A stretch of DNA of 64,000 bases from Gammaproteobacteria bacterium (GCA_016874095.1 VGVH01000001.1:310001-374000), one strand, 5' to 3'; counted from the first letter of the stretch, positions 39,022-47,580 are shown. Notes: generated from the letters alone by a model not told the origin. Numbers and translations: made by a program.

Positions 39022-39950
39022 CGACGTTGGAGAACAACACCATCTACTTCGATGCCCGTTGCAGCGACGACGAGCGGCGTGCGGGCCTCTATGCCGGCCA
39101 GCTGTACGTCTACTCCTCGCGGCAGTCGGTCGCCGAATTCGCGCGCTTTACCCGGCAGATGATCGAGGACGCCTTTGGCGGCCGCGACCCCGAGCAAGCG
39201 CAGTACGATATGCCGGTGGAGCAGTTCGCGGAGCTGCTTGGCAAGTTGAAGCCGTCGTTTATCCACCACCCCGAGTCGAAACGCCACGTGGTCCGCATTA
39301 TCGAGGAACTGGGCTGCGATCCGGAGCGGACCTACTTCGACGTGCCGCGGATGCGCTCTTCGACCAGCGATCAATATCTCACGATGGGCATAGCCTACGC
39401 CTGGCACCCGCATCGCGACACCTGGTACTCGGCACCGCACTGCCAGATCAACTTCTGGATGCCGGTGTACGAAATCGACGCGAACAACGGCATGGCGTTT
39501 CACCCGCGCTACTGGGGCGAGGGCGTGAAAAACAGCTCCGCCGGCTACAACTACTACGCCTGGAACCAGCAGCATCGCGGGCCAGGAGTGGAGAAGATCA
39601 TCAAGCAGGACGATCGCCCGCTGCCGAAGCCGCTCGAGGCCGTAGCGCTGGATCCGCAGATCCGGCTCGTCTGCCCCGTGGGCGGCATCATCATTTTCTC
39701 CGGCGCGCAACTGCACTCGAGCGTGCCGAATACCTCTGGCCGTACCCGCTACAGCGTCGATTTCCGCACCGTCCACATCGACGATGCCCGCGGCCGCCAG
39801 GGGGCCCGCAACGTGGACGCAGCCTGTACCGGCACCACCATGCGCGACTACCTGCGCGGCACCGACCACGCCCTGCTTCCGGAGGACGTCATCGCGCTCT
39901 ACAACGACGGCACCGAGATTGCCGGCCAGCTCCGCTACCAGCCTCACTAG
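39018..39950 (+). CDS. Fe(II)/2-oxoglutarate-dependent oxygenase-like protein
   Basis: 310 residues. A double-stranded beta-helix oxygenase is suggested by the HxD iron ligands in [12 protein letters not shown], the surrounding [21 protein letters not shown], and the distal His plus 2OG-binding Arg in [22 protein letters not shown]. This pattern fits the PhyH/hydroxylase superfamily; the substrate is unknown. The GTG start overlaps the glmS stop by 4 bp, implying translational coupling, so a role on a sugar or amino-sugar related compound is possible but is inference from position only. Confidence 0.75.
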   Translation: MTTLENNTIYFDARCSDDERRAGLYAGQLYVYSSRQSVAEFARFTRQMIEDAFGGRDPEQAQYDMPVEQFAELLGKLKPSFIHHPESKRHVVRIIEELGCDPERTYFDVPRMRSSTSDQYLTMGIAYAWHPHRDTWYSAPHCQINFWMPVYEIDANNGMAFHPRYWGEGVKNSSAGYNYYAWNQQHRGPGVEKIIKQDDRPLPKPLEAVALDPQIRLVCPVGGIIIFSGAQLHSSVPNTSGRTRYSVDFRTVHIDDARGRQGARNVDAACTGTTMRDYLRGTDHALLPEDVIALYNDGTEIAGQLRYQPH

Positions 39951-39960
39951 AAAAAGTGTA

Positions 39961-40000
39961 TTTAGGGACGCTAACCTTCACGAAGGTTAGCGTCCCTAAA
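39961..40000. repeat. GGACGCTAACCTT-class palindrome, copy 4
   Basis: Symmetric 40 bp starting TTTAGGGACGCTAACCTTC; 19-bp arms are complementary with one mismatched pair (A/C) at the centre. It lies between the oxygenase stop and the PNPOx-like gene, both on the plus strand. Confidence 0.93.
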
Positions 40001-40018
40001 GGTTTTCGGAGCAAGTCC

Positions 40019-40576
40019 ATGAGTTACGCCTACCGCTGGGTTGAGCCCCCCTGGCCGAGGAAAGCCTTGCCACGAGCGCAGTTCGAGGACCGGGTCGCGC
40101 AACTCCTCGGTTCCACCAACATGTGCGTGATCGCCACCGTCGGCAAGAGCGGTCAGCCGATCGCGAGCCCTATCGAGTACTACGCTGACGGCCTGGATCT
40201 CTACATGCTCCCGGACCCGGGCACGCCGAAACTGAAGGCCATGCAGCGCGATCCGCGCGTCTGCGTCGCCGTGCACGGCCAGTACCACGGCTGGCACAGC
40301 GCCCGGGGTGTGCAGATCTTCGGCCGCGCGCAGATCATCGAGCCGCATCAGGCCGGCTGGGCCCACGGCATGAAGGTCTTCCGCTGGCACGAGTGGATGA
40401 CCGACCTCGGCATGGACGCGAGCAAGCCCTTCGAGCGTCAGGTGTTGCGCGTGACACCTGAGAAGATGCTCTACACCGAAACGTGGCTCTGGAAGCTCGG
40501 CTACCACGCCAAGCAGCGTTGGGAAGCAAGGCCAGCGCGCAAGACCGGCGCAAAGCCGGCGCGGAAGATGAAGTGA
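40019..40576 (+). CDS. pyridoxamine 5'-phosphate oxidase-family flavin-binding protein
   Basis: 185 residues. The split-barrel core is seen in NMCVIATVGKSGQPIASPIEYYADGLDLYMLPDPGTPKLKAMQRDPRVCVAV and GVQIFGRAQIIEP. Such proteins bind FMN, F420 or haem; none can be assigned. The C-terminus has a Lys/Arg/Ala-rich tail. AGC-rich weak ribosome binding site (CGGAGC) before the ATG. Confidence 0.8.
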   Translation: MSYAYRWVEPPWPRKALPRAQFEDRVAQLLGSTNMCVIATVGKSGQPIASPIEYYADGLDLYMLPDPGTPKLKAMQRDPRVCVAVHGQYHGWHSARGVQIFGRAQIIEPHQAGWAHGMKVFRWHEWMTDLGMDASKPFERQVLRVTPEKMLYTETWLWKLGYHAKQRWEARPARKTGAKPARKMK

Positions 40577-40677
40577 AAGATTGAGTTCGTCGAGAGGTGG
40601 TAGCGGATCAACCAGCGCTGTACCGCTCTGGACTGCCGTAAACTGGAGACAGCCTTTCAGATCAAGCACTTGCAGCC

Positions 40678-41109
40678 GTGGATCCCACTGACGAAATGAT
40701 TGTTCGGGTCCTGCGTGAGGCCCGCACCATCGCGGTGGTGGGGGCGTCGCCAAAGCCTCACCGCGCGTCGCACGGCGTCATGCGCTTTCTCCAGAGCAAG
40801 GGGTATCGCTGCATCCCCGTGAACCCGGGGCACGCCGGCGAGACGCTGCTCGGCGAAACCGTCTACCGCGATCTCGCGTCGATTCCTGGGCCGGTCGACC
40901 TGGTGGATGTCTTCCGCAATTCAGAAGCCGCCGGCCCCGTTGTCGATGAGGCGATCGCGATCGGCGCAAAAGCGGTCTGGATGCAGCTTGACGTCGTGAA
41001 TGAGCCTGCTGCCGCGCGCGGCCGCGCCGCGGGGCTTGCGGTCATCATGGACCGTTGTCCGGCGATCGAGTGGGGAAAGCTTGGGGACGCTAACCTTCGC
41101 GAAGGTTAG
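40678..41109 (+). CDS. CoA-binding domain protein (YccU family), C-terminus inside a repeat
   Basis: 143 residues from GTG 40678. Rossmann CoA-binding domain: RTIAVVGASPKPHRASHGVMRFLQSKGYRCIPVNP, then VDLVDVFRNSEAAGPVVDEAIAIGAKAVWMQLDVVNEPAA. After the conserved DRCPAIEW the reading frame runs into the palindrome and the last residues (GDANLREG) and stop TAG come from it, so the natural C-terminus has been replaced. Confidence 0.88.
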   Translation: MDPTDEMIVRVLREARTIAVVGASPKPHRASHGVMRFLQSKGYRCIPVNPGHAGETLLGETVYRDLASIPGPVDLVDVFRNSEAAGPVVDEAIAIGAKAVWMQLDVVNEPAAARGRAAGLAVIMDRCPAIEWGKLGDANLREG

Positions 41110-41116
41110 CGTCCCC
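41083..41116. repeat. GGACGCTAACCTT-class palindrome, copy 5
   Basis: 17 + 17 bp perfect palindrome (GGGGACGCTAACCTTCG and complement), no loop. It supplies the stop of the CoA-binding protein on the plus strand and the stop of the antitoxin-like fragment on the minus strand. Confidence 0.95.
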
Positions 41117-41219
41117 CTTTCCCTTTCAAGCTCGACGTGAGTTCGACGAAGTCGTCGGTACGCGTCAGCTCGCGCATCGCCTCGAGCAACGCCGTCTGCG
41201 CGGATGTCGTCTTTATCAC
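41106..41219 (-). pseudogene. truncated antitoxin-like small ORF, cut by the palindrome
   Basis: From GTG 41219, overlapping the BrnT stop as GTGA, a 37-residue frame reads MIKTTSAQTALLEAMRELT and continues to ELTSSLKGKGGR. The last codons and stop TAA (41106-41108) are the repeat. Overlap with an upstream toxin stop is the usual toxin-antitoxin arrangement, and BrnA normally follows BrnT, but the 37 residues do not clearly match BrnA. Probably the 5' end of an antitoxin gene whose remainder was lost. Confidence 0.4.
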
Positions 41220-41475
41220 CGCTGATAAGTTTCGCGTTCGCGGCACGTCATGCACCGTGCCGTAATGAGGCGGATTCTAGCACCGCGCTCGCTGAACCCC
41301 ACAACCAGGTAGCGATCCTGCGGAGTCCGGCCGAAGATGATGAACCGTTCCTGCTCAGCCGAGTGGTCGGGATCCTTCATGGTCAATGAAAGCTCATCGG
41401 CAAAGACCGCGGTCGCCTCATCGAAGCTGACGCCGTGCTTTGCAAGATTGCTTTCCGCCTTGTTTGGCCCAGCCC
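41216..41475 (-). pseudogene. BrnT-family toxin lacking its start
   Basis: NKAESNLAKHGVSFDEATAV, then DPDHSAEQERFIIFGRT, VVGFSERGARIRLITARCMTCRERETY match BrnT (a RelE-fold ribonuclease toxin) over about 83 residues. The usual N-terminal MxFEWDP is replaced by VRAG, and no ATG/GTG/TTG lies at the right place; the frame instead continues out of phase into the DUF2784 gene. With its start lost and its partner truncated, the pair appears decayed. Read-through expression from a GTG at 41557 inside DUF2784 is formally possible. Confidence 0.7.
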
Positions 41476-41862
41476 TTACTGCTTCCGCGGCGGGTACCGC
41501 CACCACGCGAGCAATACCAGCACTGCGAACGCCGTATACGCCGTCGTGAACACCCACCCGGGCGCCTCGTAGAAAATCAGCGCCTGCAACCAGTGCTCGA
41601 TGAAGCTGCGGTCATACGCGGCCGTGCCAGCCCTGACCCGCAGCCAGGACTCGAGCGTCGTTAGCGGGCAGAGCACGCCGAGCCAGGACTGGGCCGCGAC
41701 AATGCCGATCGCTGCAAGATGTGCGAGCCTGAACCACCAGCGGTTGACCCAGGGCCAGCGCCGCCAGTTGCCGATCACGATCAGCACGAGTCCGCTCACG
41801 ACGAACAGCACCACGCCAACGTGGACGATCAGGACGAGGTCAGCTAGTAGTTGCCAGGGCAT
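41476..41862 (-). CDS. DUF2784 membrane protein
   Basis: 128 residues with three to four membrane helices. LADLVLIVHVGVVLFVVSGLVLIVIG, then WLGVLCPLTTLESWLR and SFIEHWLQALIFYEAP match DUF2784 (small integral membrane proteins of unknown role). Its stop immediately precedes the BrnT remnant. Confidence 0.88.
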   Translation of the reverse strand: MPWQLLADLVLIVHVGVVLFVVSGLVLIVIGNWRRWPWVNRWWFRLAHLAAIGIVAAQSWLGVLCPLTTLESWLRVRAGTAAYDRSFIEHWLQALIFYEAPGWVFTTAYTAFAVLVLLAWWRYPPRKQ

Positions 41863-41904
41863 CTGTTTCGCAATCTTGTCACTGAGGCGTCTCCAGCCGT
41901 CCCG

Positions 41905-43221
41905 CTACCTCAGCAGTACCCCAGGTAACCACAACGCAATCCCCGGTAGAGACAGGATCAGCACGGCCAGTATCAGGTTGCACACGAGATAAGGCACAGC
42001 CGCCCTCACCACGGTTCCGAACCTGGTGCCGGGCGGTGCGGCGCCCATCATCACGAAGAGCAGCAGGCCGAAGGGTGGCGTGGTCAGGCTCATCTCGAGG
42101 GCCAGCAGCATCAGGAGGCCGAACCACACCGGGTCGATGCCGAGCAGCTTCACGACGGGGAAGAAGATCGGCACGGCCAGCAGCATGATCGAGATCTGGT
42201 CGAGAAAGCAGCCGAGGACGATGACGGCGACGAACATCGTCGCGAGGACGAGCACGGGGTCGGAGGCGTAGCCGAGTATCCAGCTCACGGCGCTGCGCGA
42301 GAGGCCGGAGTAGGCGAGAAGCTGGCTGAATACGGAGCTGGCGATGATCAGGACGAATACCGTGGCGGTGACGGCCACGGTGTCGAACAGCGCTTCGCGG
42401 ACGGCGCGTTGCGTCAGGCAGCCCTGCACGGCGGCGAGCAGAGCCACGGCGAGAACGCCGAAAGCGGCGGCTTCCGATTGCGTGGCGATGCCGCGCACGA
42501 TCAGCGCTACGACAGCGGCGAGCACCAGGCCCATCGGCAGAACCTGCGTCGCGAGGAGCTGCAGCTTGCGGCTGCGCGGGACCGCTTCGACGTCGTACGC
42601 GGGGGCCGCTGCCGGGTCCAGCCGCACCTGGATCGCGATCTGCGCGATGTAGAGGAGTGCCAGCAGCAGGCCGGGCAGGAGGCCCGCGATGAGCAGCGCG
42701 CCGATGTTGATTCCGGCGAGGCTCCCGAGCAGCACCGCGAGCGACGACGGCGGGATCAGCATCGCGAGGCCGCCGGTGCCCACGACGGGCCCGATCGCCA
42801 TGTGCGGCGAGTAACCGCGACGCACCATCTCCGGCACCATCAGCGAGCCCAGCATCGCGGTGTTGGCGATCGTCGAGCCGGTGAGCGTCGAGAACGCCGT
42901 GCTGCCGGTTACCGTCAGGTAGCAGAGACGCCCGGGCAGACGGCCGAACAGGGCGTCGAGCGCGTCGAAGATGCGCAGTGCCAGCCCGCTGCGAAAAAGC
43001 AGCGCGCCCATCATCACGAACAGCGGCACGGCGACCAGGGTGAACGAGGTGATCAGCGCGACCGAGTCGTCGATGGCCTGCAGGAGGCCGGTCACCCCGC
43101 CCATCAGGAGCCATGCGCCGACCAGGTTTGCGCCGAGGAAGGCGAAGAGTACCGGGACGCCGACGATCATCAGCGTCAGCATCAGGGCGAGGACCAGTAA
43201 GCCGGTCTCGAGCGGGCTCAC
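41905..43221 (-). CDS. dctM: TRAP transporter large permease (DctM)
   Basis: 438 residues with about twelve to thirteen membrane segments. TGSTAFSTLTGSTIANTAMLGSLMVPEM and GGLAMLIPPSSLAVLLGSLAGINIG are DctM signatures, with DQISIMLLAVPIFFPVVKLLGIDPVWFG in the second half. Carries out Na+-driven uptake of an organic acid together with DctQ and DctP. Overlaps dctQ by 4 bp. Confidence 0.95.
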   Translation of the reverse strand: MSPLETGLLVLALMLTLMIVGVPVLFAFLGANLVGAWLLMGGVTGLLQAIDDSVALITSFTLVAVPLFVMMGALLFRSGLALRIFDALDALFGRLPGRLCYLTVTGSTAFSTLTGSTIANTAMLGSLMVPEMVRRGYSPHMAIGPVVGTGGLAMLIPPSSLAVLLGSLAGINIGALLIAGLLPGLLLALLYIAQIAIQVRLDPAAAPAYDVEAVPRSRKLQLLATQVLPMGLVLAAVVALIVRGIATQSEAAAFGVLAVALLAAVQGCLTQRAVREALFDTVAVTATVFVLIIASSVFSQLLAYSGLSRSAVSWILGYASDPVLVLATMFVAVIVLGCFLDQISIMLLAVPIFFPVVKLLGIDPVWFGLLMLLALEMSLTTPPFGLLLFVMMGAAPPGTRFGTVVRAAVPYLVCNLILAVLILSLPGIALWLPGVLLR

Positions 43222-43727
43222 AGCGATTCCCGTTCCGCGAGCGGGCGGGCCAGCGCTTCGCCGCGGATGCAGAGGCGGAGAAACTCGCTGCCCATGAGCA
43301 GGAAGCCCACGGTGAGCGGCGCGAAGAGCCAGCCGCGCGGTATGTCGAAAGAGCGCACGTCGGCTTCACCACGCAGTGTCGCTTCGATGGCGAGCCAGAG
43401 CGCCAGGCCGGCCACGATCAGTGACAGCGTCGCACAGAAGGCGCAAATCGCCCGCTCCCAGAGCCGGCGCAGTAGCGGCGGCAGCCGCTCCAGCACCAGC
43501 GCGATCACGATGTGCCCGCGGCGGCGCACGAGTGCCGGTGCTACGGCCAGCGTCATGTAGAGGAGCGAGTACTCCGTCAGCGCCACCGTCGACTCCGGCG
43601 GCGTCAGGCCCAGGTTCCGCGCGATCACGTCCCAGACAATCAAGAGGCACACGGCGCCGGCCATGAGCGCTGCCGCGGCGACCAGCCCTTCGATCAGGCG
43701 GTCATAGGCTGAAACGAGGCGTTTCAA
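43218..43727 (-). CDS. dctQ: TRAP transporter small permease (DctQ)
   Basis: 169 residues with four membrane helices. LIVWDVIARNLG and EYSLLYMTLAVAPALVRRRGHIVIALVLERLP match DctQ. Overlaps both neighbours by 4 bp, indicating translational coupling. Confidence 0.94.
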   Translation of the reverse strand: MKRLVSAYDRLIEGLVAAAALMAGAVCLLIVWDVIARNLGLTPPESTVALTEYSLLYMTLAVAPALVRRRGHIVIALVLERLPPLLRRLWERAICAFCATLSLIVAGLALWLAIEATLRGEADVRSFDIPRGWLFAPLTVGFLLMGSEFLRLCIRGEALARPLAERESL

Positions 43728-44737
43728 TTCCCGGTGCCTTCCGGCCAGAAGAGCGGCTTCAACTTCGCTGCGGAAGCCGGCGCGCGCTTCGCGAACCGGT
43801 TCCAGGTCGATTCGAGCGCCAGCCGCTCCCAGGCTTCGCGCTGTGCTGGCGGCAGCACCAGGGCACGCACGCCAGCGGCTTCGAGTGCCGCGGCTTCCTC
43901 AGCTTCGAGCCGCGCGAAGCGCTCGCGATTGCCGCGCTCGTAGCGGATCGCCTCGGACACGAGCAGCGCCCGCCCTTCCGGCGCCAGCCGCGCCCAGGCG
44001 TCGAGGTTGATCTGCAGGCACATCGCCAGGCGCTGCACCGGCGGATCGATCCGCGAGCGGATGAAGCGGTTCACGCCCAGATCCGGAACGCCGATGCTGG
44101 TGAAAGCGAAGCCCTGCACCAGGCCGCGCTCGAGCGCCGTGTACACCTCGCTCAGCGGAATCTGCACCGGCCGGCCCCCGAGAGACTTCACGAATTCGCG
44201 GTGCGAGGGCGAGGTGCGGATCAGCAGGCCGTCGAGATCCGGCAGGCCGTCGGCGCGCAGTGGCGGCGCCTCGCGCAGAAAGACCTGCGATCCGATGCCC
44301 GTCTGCACCCAGCCGATCAGTCGTGCGTTCGCCCGTGATGCCCAGTAGGGCTGCAGGGCATCGAGCGCACCGCTGACGCGCGCCTGCTCCGGGCTGATCG
44401 TCGCGCCGTAGATCGCGTCGCCCTCTGGCAGCTGGCCGAGGAAGTAGGTCATGCCGCCGAAGACCATGTCGATGGCCCCGCGGCGCAATGCGTAGAGCAT
44501 CTGCTGCTCGGGGATGACTTCGGGCCCGCCAAGGAAGTCGATGCGCACGACCCCTCTGCCGGCTGCATTGACGGCGTCGACGTAGCGCAGAAAGTCGGCG
44601 GTAAAGTTCTGGCGGCTGCTCCAGGCGCTGCCGAGGCGCAGGCGCACCTCCTCGGCCGCTGCTGGGAGTGCGGCCAGCAGCGCGGCCGCGAGCCAGAGCA
44701 GCGTGAAGATGCGCCGGGTTGTTCGCGGCCTGTTCAT
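43724..44737 (-). CDS. dctP: TRAP transporter periplasmic substrate-binding protein (DctP)
   Basis: 337 residues. Signal peptide MNRPRTTRRIFTLLWLAAALLAALPAAA; mature protein begins EEVRLRLGSAW. GLLIRTSPSHREFVKSLGGRPVQIPLSEVYTALERGLVQG holds the conserved Arg that pairs with a substrate carboxylate. The substrate cannot be predicted. The ATG at 44737 is preferred to the TTG at 44755 because the signal peptide then starts correctly. Confidence 0.93.
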   Translation of the reverse strand: MNRPRTTRRIFTLLWLAAALLAALPAAAEEVRLRLGSAWSSRQNFTADFLRYVDAVNAAGRGVVRIDFLGGPEVIPEQQMLYALRRGAIDMVFGGMTYFLGQLPEGDAIYGATISPEQARVSGALDALQPYWASRANARLIGWVQTGIGSQVFLREAPPLRADGLPDLDGLLIRTSPSHREFVKSLGGRPVQIPLSEVYTALERGLVQGFAFTSIGVPDLGVNRFIRSRIDPPVQRLAMCLQINLDAWARLAPEGRALLVSEAIRYERGNRERFARLEAEEAAALEAAGVRALVLPPAQREAWERLALESTWNRFAKRAPASAAKLKPLFWPEGTGN

Positions 44738-44787
44738 CCGGCTACATTCCCGCAATACCCGGGAAATTGAAATAGCCGACGCCGCCC

Positions 44788-45546
44788 ATGCTCGACATTG
44801 TTCTCGTCACCGTCGCCGCCGCGCTCGCCGGCTTCATCGACGCCATGGTCGGCGGAGGCGGGCTCGTGCTGGTGCCGGCGCTGTTCAGCGTCTTTCCGCA
44901 GGCGGTGCCCGCCACGCTGTTCGGCACCAACAAGGGCGCGGCCATCTGGGGTACCGCCTGGGCGACGCTGCAATACGCGCGCCGCGTGCAACTCGACTGG
45001 GCGGTGCTGGCGCCAGCGGCGATCGCGGCGCTGGCAGGGTCTGCCATCGGCGCCTGGGGCGTGACGCAGGTCTCCCCCGAAGGGCTGCGCCGCGCGCTGC
45101 CATTCGTGCTCCTTGTCGTATTCGTCTACACGCTGCTCAGGCCCGATCTCGGCCGTGTGCACGCCCCGCGACTCGGCCCCGCCGCGGCGCGCGCCGTCGG
45201 CATCGGTCTCGGTCTCACGCTCGGCCTGTACGACGGCTTCTTCGGCCCCGGCACGGGGAGCCTGCTGGTTTTCCTGTTCGTGCGCCTGCTCGGCTATGAC
45301 TTCCTGCACGCGTCGGCGAGCGCGAAGCTCCTCAACGCCGCAACCAATGCTGCCGCGCTCGCGCTGTTCGCGGCCACGGGCCACGTGTGGTGGGCACTCG
45401 CGCTCACGATGGCGGTGGCCAACGTCGCGGGCAGCTGGCTCGGCACGCACGTCGCCCTGCGCCGGGGCACGGGTTTCTTGCGCGGCGTGTTCATCGTGGT
45501 GGTTGCCGCCCTGATCCTGAAGACCGGCTACGACGCTTTCTTCTGA
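44788..45546 (+). CDS. TSUP (TauE/SafE) family permease
   Basis: 252 residues with about eight helices. MLDIVLVTVAAALAGFIDAMVGGGGLVLVPAL and FGTNKGAAIWGTAWATLQYARR, with the second-half repeat GLYDGFFGPGTGSLLVFLFVRLLGYDFLHASASAKLLN. Family members move sulfite, sulfonates or organic acids. Divergent from the TRAP operon by 50 bp, so the two may share control. Confidence 0.92.
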   Translation: MLDIVLVTVAAALAGFIDAMVGGGGLVLVPALFSVFPQAVPATLFGTNKGAAIWGTAWATLQYARRVQLDWAVLAPAAIAALAGSAIGAWGVTQVSPEGLRRALPFVLLVVFVYTLLRPDLGRVHAPRLGPAAARAVGIGLGLTLGLYDGFFGPGTGSLLVFLFVRLLGYDFLHASASAKLLNAATNAAALALFAATGHVWWALALTMAVANVAGSWLGTHVALRRGTGFLRGVFIVVVAALILKTGYDAFF

Positions 45547-45581
45547 CCCGGCTTCTGCGCCCAGTCGGCTGGCAAGGGACA

Positions 45582-45610
45582 GAGGGGACAGACCTCTGGC
45601 CTGTCCCCTC
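45582..45610. repeat. GGGGACAG-class inverted repeat between convergent genes
   Basis: 10-bp arms GAGGGGACAG / CTGTCCCCTC (45582-45591 with 45601-45610), 9-nt loop, in the gap between TSUP and FKBP genes. It shares the GGGGACAG stem with the element at 32756-32784. Confidence 0.8.
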
Positions 45611-45625
45611 GTCTGATCGGAAACG

Positions 45626-46333
45626 CTACTTGCCCTGGATGCCGAGCAGGTCGATCTCGAAAACCAGCGTCGCGCCCGGCGCGATATCGGCGCCGGCGCC
45701 GCGGTCGCCGTAGGCGATGGCGGCCGGGCAGGTGAGCTTCGCCTTCTCGCCGACCTTCATCTTCTGCACGCCTTCGGTCCAGCAGGAAATCACGCGATTC
45801 AGGGGAAACTCGGCCGGCTGGTTGCGCTCGACCGAGCTGTCGAAGACTTTCCCATCCGGCAGCGTGCCGTGGTAGTGCACCTTGACCGTATCGGTTGCCC
45901 CAGGGCTTGCGCCCGTGCCGGGTGTGATGGTGCGGTAGACCAGACCGGATTCGGTGCGCACGGCGCCTTCTTCCTTGGCGGCGGCGGCGAGGAATTCCTC
46001 GCCCTTGGCCGCACGATCCTTGGCGGCGGCTTCGATGCGCGCCTGGGCCAGGGTCTGGAACTTCTCCTGGTACTGCTCGACCTTCACGGCGAGTGTTTTG
46101 TCCTGCAGTGCATCGCTGAAGGCGCGCTGGAAGACTGCCAGCTCCTCCGCGTTCAGCTGCAATTGCTCGGCCTGGGAGCCGATCTGCTGGCCGACGGCCG
46201 CACCGTAGGCGTAGATGGCCTTCTGGTCCTCGGTCATGGCCGGAACCTCGGGTTCCTTGGCCTGCTGCTGGCAGGCGGTGACGAGGAGGACGGCGGCGGT
46301 CAGGGCGGCAGCCGGAATTCTCGATCTGGACAT
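45626..46333 (-). CDS. lipoprotein FKBP-type peptidyl-prolyl isomerase
   Basis: 235 residues. Signal MSRSRIPAAALTAAVLLVTAC with lipobox; N-terminal dimerisation helices (DQKAIYAYGAAVGQQIGSQAEQL) as in FkpA/Mip; C-terminal FKBP domain VKVHYHGTLPDGKVFDSSVERNQPAEFPLNRVISCWTEGVQKMKVGEKAKL...FEIDLLGI. A periplasmic foldase. AAGGT precedes the ATG at 46333. The catalytic W is present in CWTEGVQKM. Confidence 0.95.
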   Translation of the reverse strand: MSRSRIPAAALTAAVLLVTACQQQAKEPEVPAMTEDQKAIYAYGAAVGQQIGSQAEQLQLNAEELAVFQRAFSDALQDKTLAVKVEQYQEKFQTLAQARIEAAAKDRAAKGEEFLAAAAKEEGAVRTESGLVYRTITPGTGASPGATDTVKVHYHGTLPDGKVFDSSVERNQPAEFPLNRVISCWTEGVQKMKVGEKAKLTCPAAIAYGDRGAGADIAPGATLVFEIDLLGIQGK

Positions 46334-46416
46334 GTAATTGACCTTTGCTGGGGCCTGGTCGGCCCGTTGCACAACGGCGGCGATGCTAGCACGGCCTGCC
46401 GAGGCGCCGGCGGCGC

Positions 46417-46447
46417 AAAAAAACCCGGAGCAGCGAACTGCTCCGGG
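46417..46447 (-). terminator. intrinsic terminator of the HU gene
   Basis: 10-bp stem CCCGGAGCAG / CTGCTCCGGG with CGAA loop (46424-46447), followed on the minus strand by seven T (46423-46417). It lies 54 bp beyond the HU stop. Confidence 0.93.
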
Positions 46448-46500
46448 ATTCCAGACCCGGCGCAGAGCGCGGGCCCGGCAAGCCTGACTGAACCCAGGGC

Positions 46501-46812
46501 TCAGTTCACCATGTTCTTCAGTGCCTTCAGCGGCAGGATCCGCACCTTCTTGGAGGCCGGCTTCGCCTTGAAGACCATCTTTTCACCAGTGAACGGGTTT
46601 ACGCCCTCGCGTTCCTTGGTTGCCGGCTTCTTCACGACCTTCATCTTAAGGAGGCCCGGCAGCGTGAACAGCCCACCGCCACGCAGGCTCTTCTTGACGC
46701 ACCCGGCCAGGGAGTCCAGGACCGCGCTGGCCTGCTTGCGGGACAGCTTCGTGTCCTTCGAGATCTGATTCAGGATGTCCGACTTCGTCGGAGCTCCGCC
46801 CTTCTTTGCCAT
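46501..46812 (-). CDS. HU-family DNA-binding protein
   Basis: 103 residues. MAKKGGAPTKSDILNQISKDTKLSRKQASAVLDSLAGCVKKSLRGGGLFTLPGLLKMKVVKKPA shows the HU/IHF dimer fold, and KEREGVNPFTGEKMVFKAKPASKKVRILPLKALK is the DNA-binding arm region. It differs from classical HupA/HupB in its N-terminal extension and KPA-rich arm, so it may be a nucleoid-protein paralogue. GAGGAG precedes the ATG. Confidence 0.92.
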   Translation of the reverse strand: MAKKGGAPTKSDILNQISKDTKLSRKQASAVLDSLAGCVKKSLRGGGLFTLPGLLKMKVVKKPATKEREGVNPFTGEKMVFKAKPASKKVRILPLKALKNMVN

Positions 46813-46857
46813 GTTCGTTTTACTCCTCGCACAGAGAGTGATTAAGTCACGCGGCGA

Positions 46858-46863
46858 AGTATA
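46858..46863 (-). promoter_or_regulatory. -10 box TATACT for the HU gene
   Basis: TATACT on the minus strand, 45 bp upstream of the HU start; a normal leader with Shine-Dalgarno GAGGAG follows. The -35 is not clear. Confidence 0.45.
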
Positions 46864-46924
46864 AACACAGTTTTCGCCGGGAAACATAGTGTTTTTCGAT
46901 TTGACTTTGTCGCCCGGTTTCGGT

Positions 46925-47545
46925 GCGAATCGCGCGTTTCGCCCCCGATGCGCAGTCCGTACGTACCTTCCCCGGCCTCGCGCGCGGCTGCAGTGTCCGG
47001 CATAAGTTGCGGGAATCCTGCGGAAATTGCGCTCCTGCAGTTGCCACCAGACAGCGGACAATCCGGCCAGCCCATCGCGGGTATAAACAGCAGGTAAATG
47101 AGAATCGCGAAGCGGACAACAGCCATCACGTTGGGCTGCGCTTCGCCTCCCTCGTTGCCAGTACCGGTCGCGAACAAGGTGGCTCCGCCCAGCAACGCAA
47201 AGACTCCACCCGCGACGATGAATGCCGCAATCAGCATCAGCAGCGTTTTGCCGTAGAACAGATAGAACTGGCCGGTAGGAAATCCCGTCACGAACGGCGT
47301 CTGGCCGAAGCGGATGTTGCGGTAGGAGCTCATGCGCAGGGTGAACATGCGCGAGCGGACGATGATCCACCGGATGGCGATGAAGAGCAGCAAAGCAGCC
47401 ACCGCGCCGAGTACCGGCGAAACCTGGCCCAGGCCGAATATATCCCCAGCGTCAGGATGCTGAGCGCCAGATTGACGATCCAGATGCGGAAGTACTCGCC
47501 GCCGGAGCCGCGGAACTCGAATGGCTCGACGCTCGTGGATTCCAT
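46925..47545 (-). pseudogene. degenerate DUF898 (YjgN-like) membrane protein gene
   Basis: The N-terminal signature is intact from ATG 47545: MESTSVEPFEFRGSGGEYFRIWIVNLALSILTLGIYSAW. It should continue with a WAKVRxxRYFYGNT-type segment, but that stretch is missing and the frame shifts near 47437. The later part, SPVLGAVAALLLFIAIRWIIVRSRMFTLRMSSYRNIRFG, is in another phase, followed by residual membrane helices. An internal deletion plus frameshift explains this. Confidence 0.7.
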
Positions 47546-47560
47546 CGCAATGCATCCCCG

Positions 47561-47580
47561 AATCGTTCCCCGGAACGATT
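47561..47580. promoter_or_regulatory. palindrome AATCGTTCC-CC-GGAACGATT between divergent genes
   Basis: Nine-bp perfect arms around a 2-bp centre, located between the dead DUF898 gene and the GIY-YIG gene, 1 bp before a TATGCT box (47580-47585). Possible operator; function unknown. Confidence 0.45.

Noticed and set aside
41216..41557. Complete 113-residue BrnT CDS from GTG 41557
   Set aside because: The first 30 residues are an out-of-phase reading of the DUF2784 gene and do not resemble BrnT; treated as a remnant.
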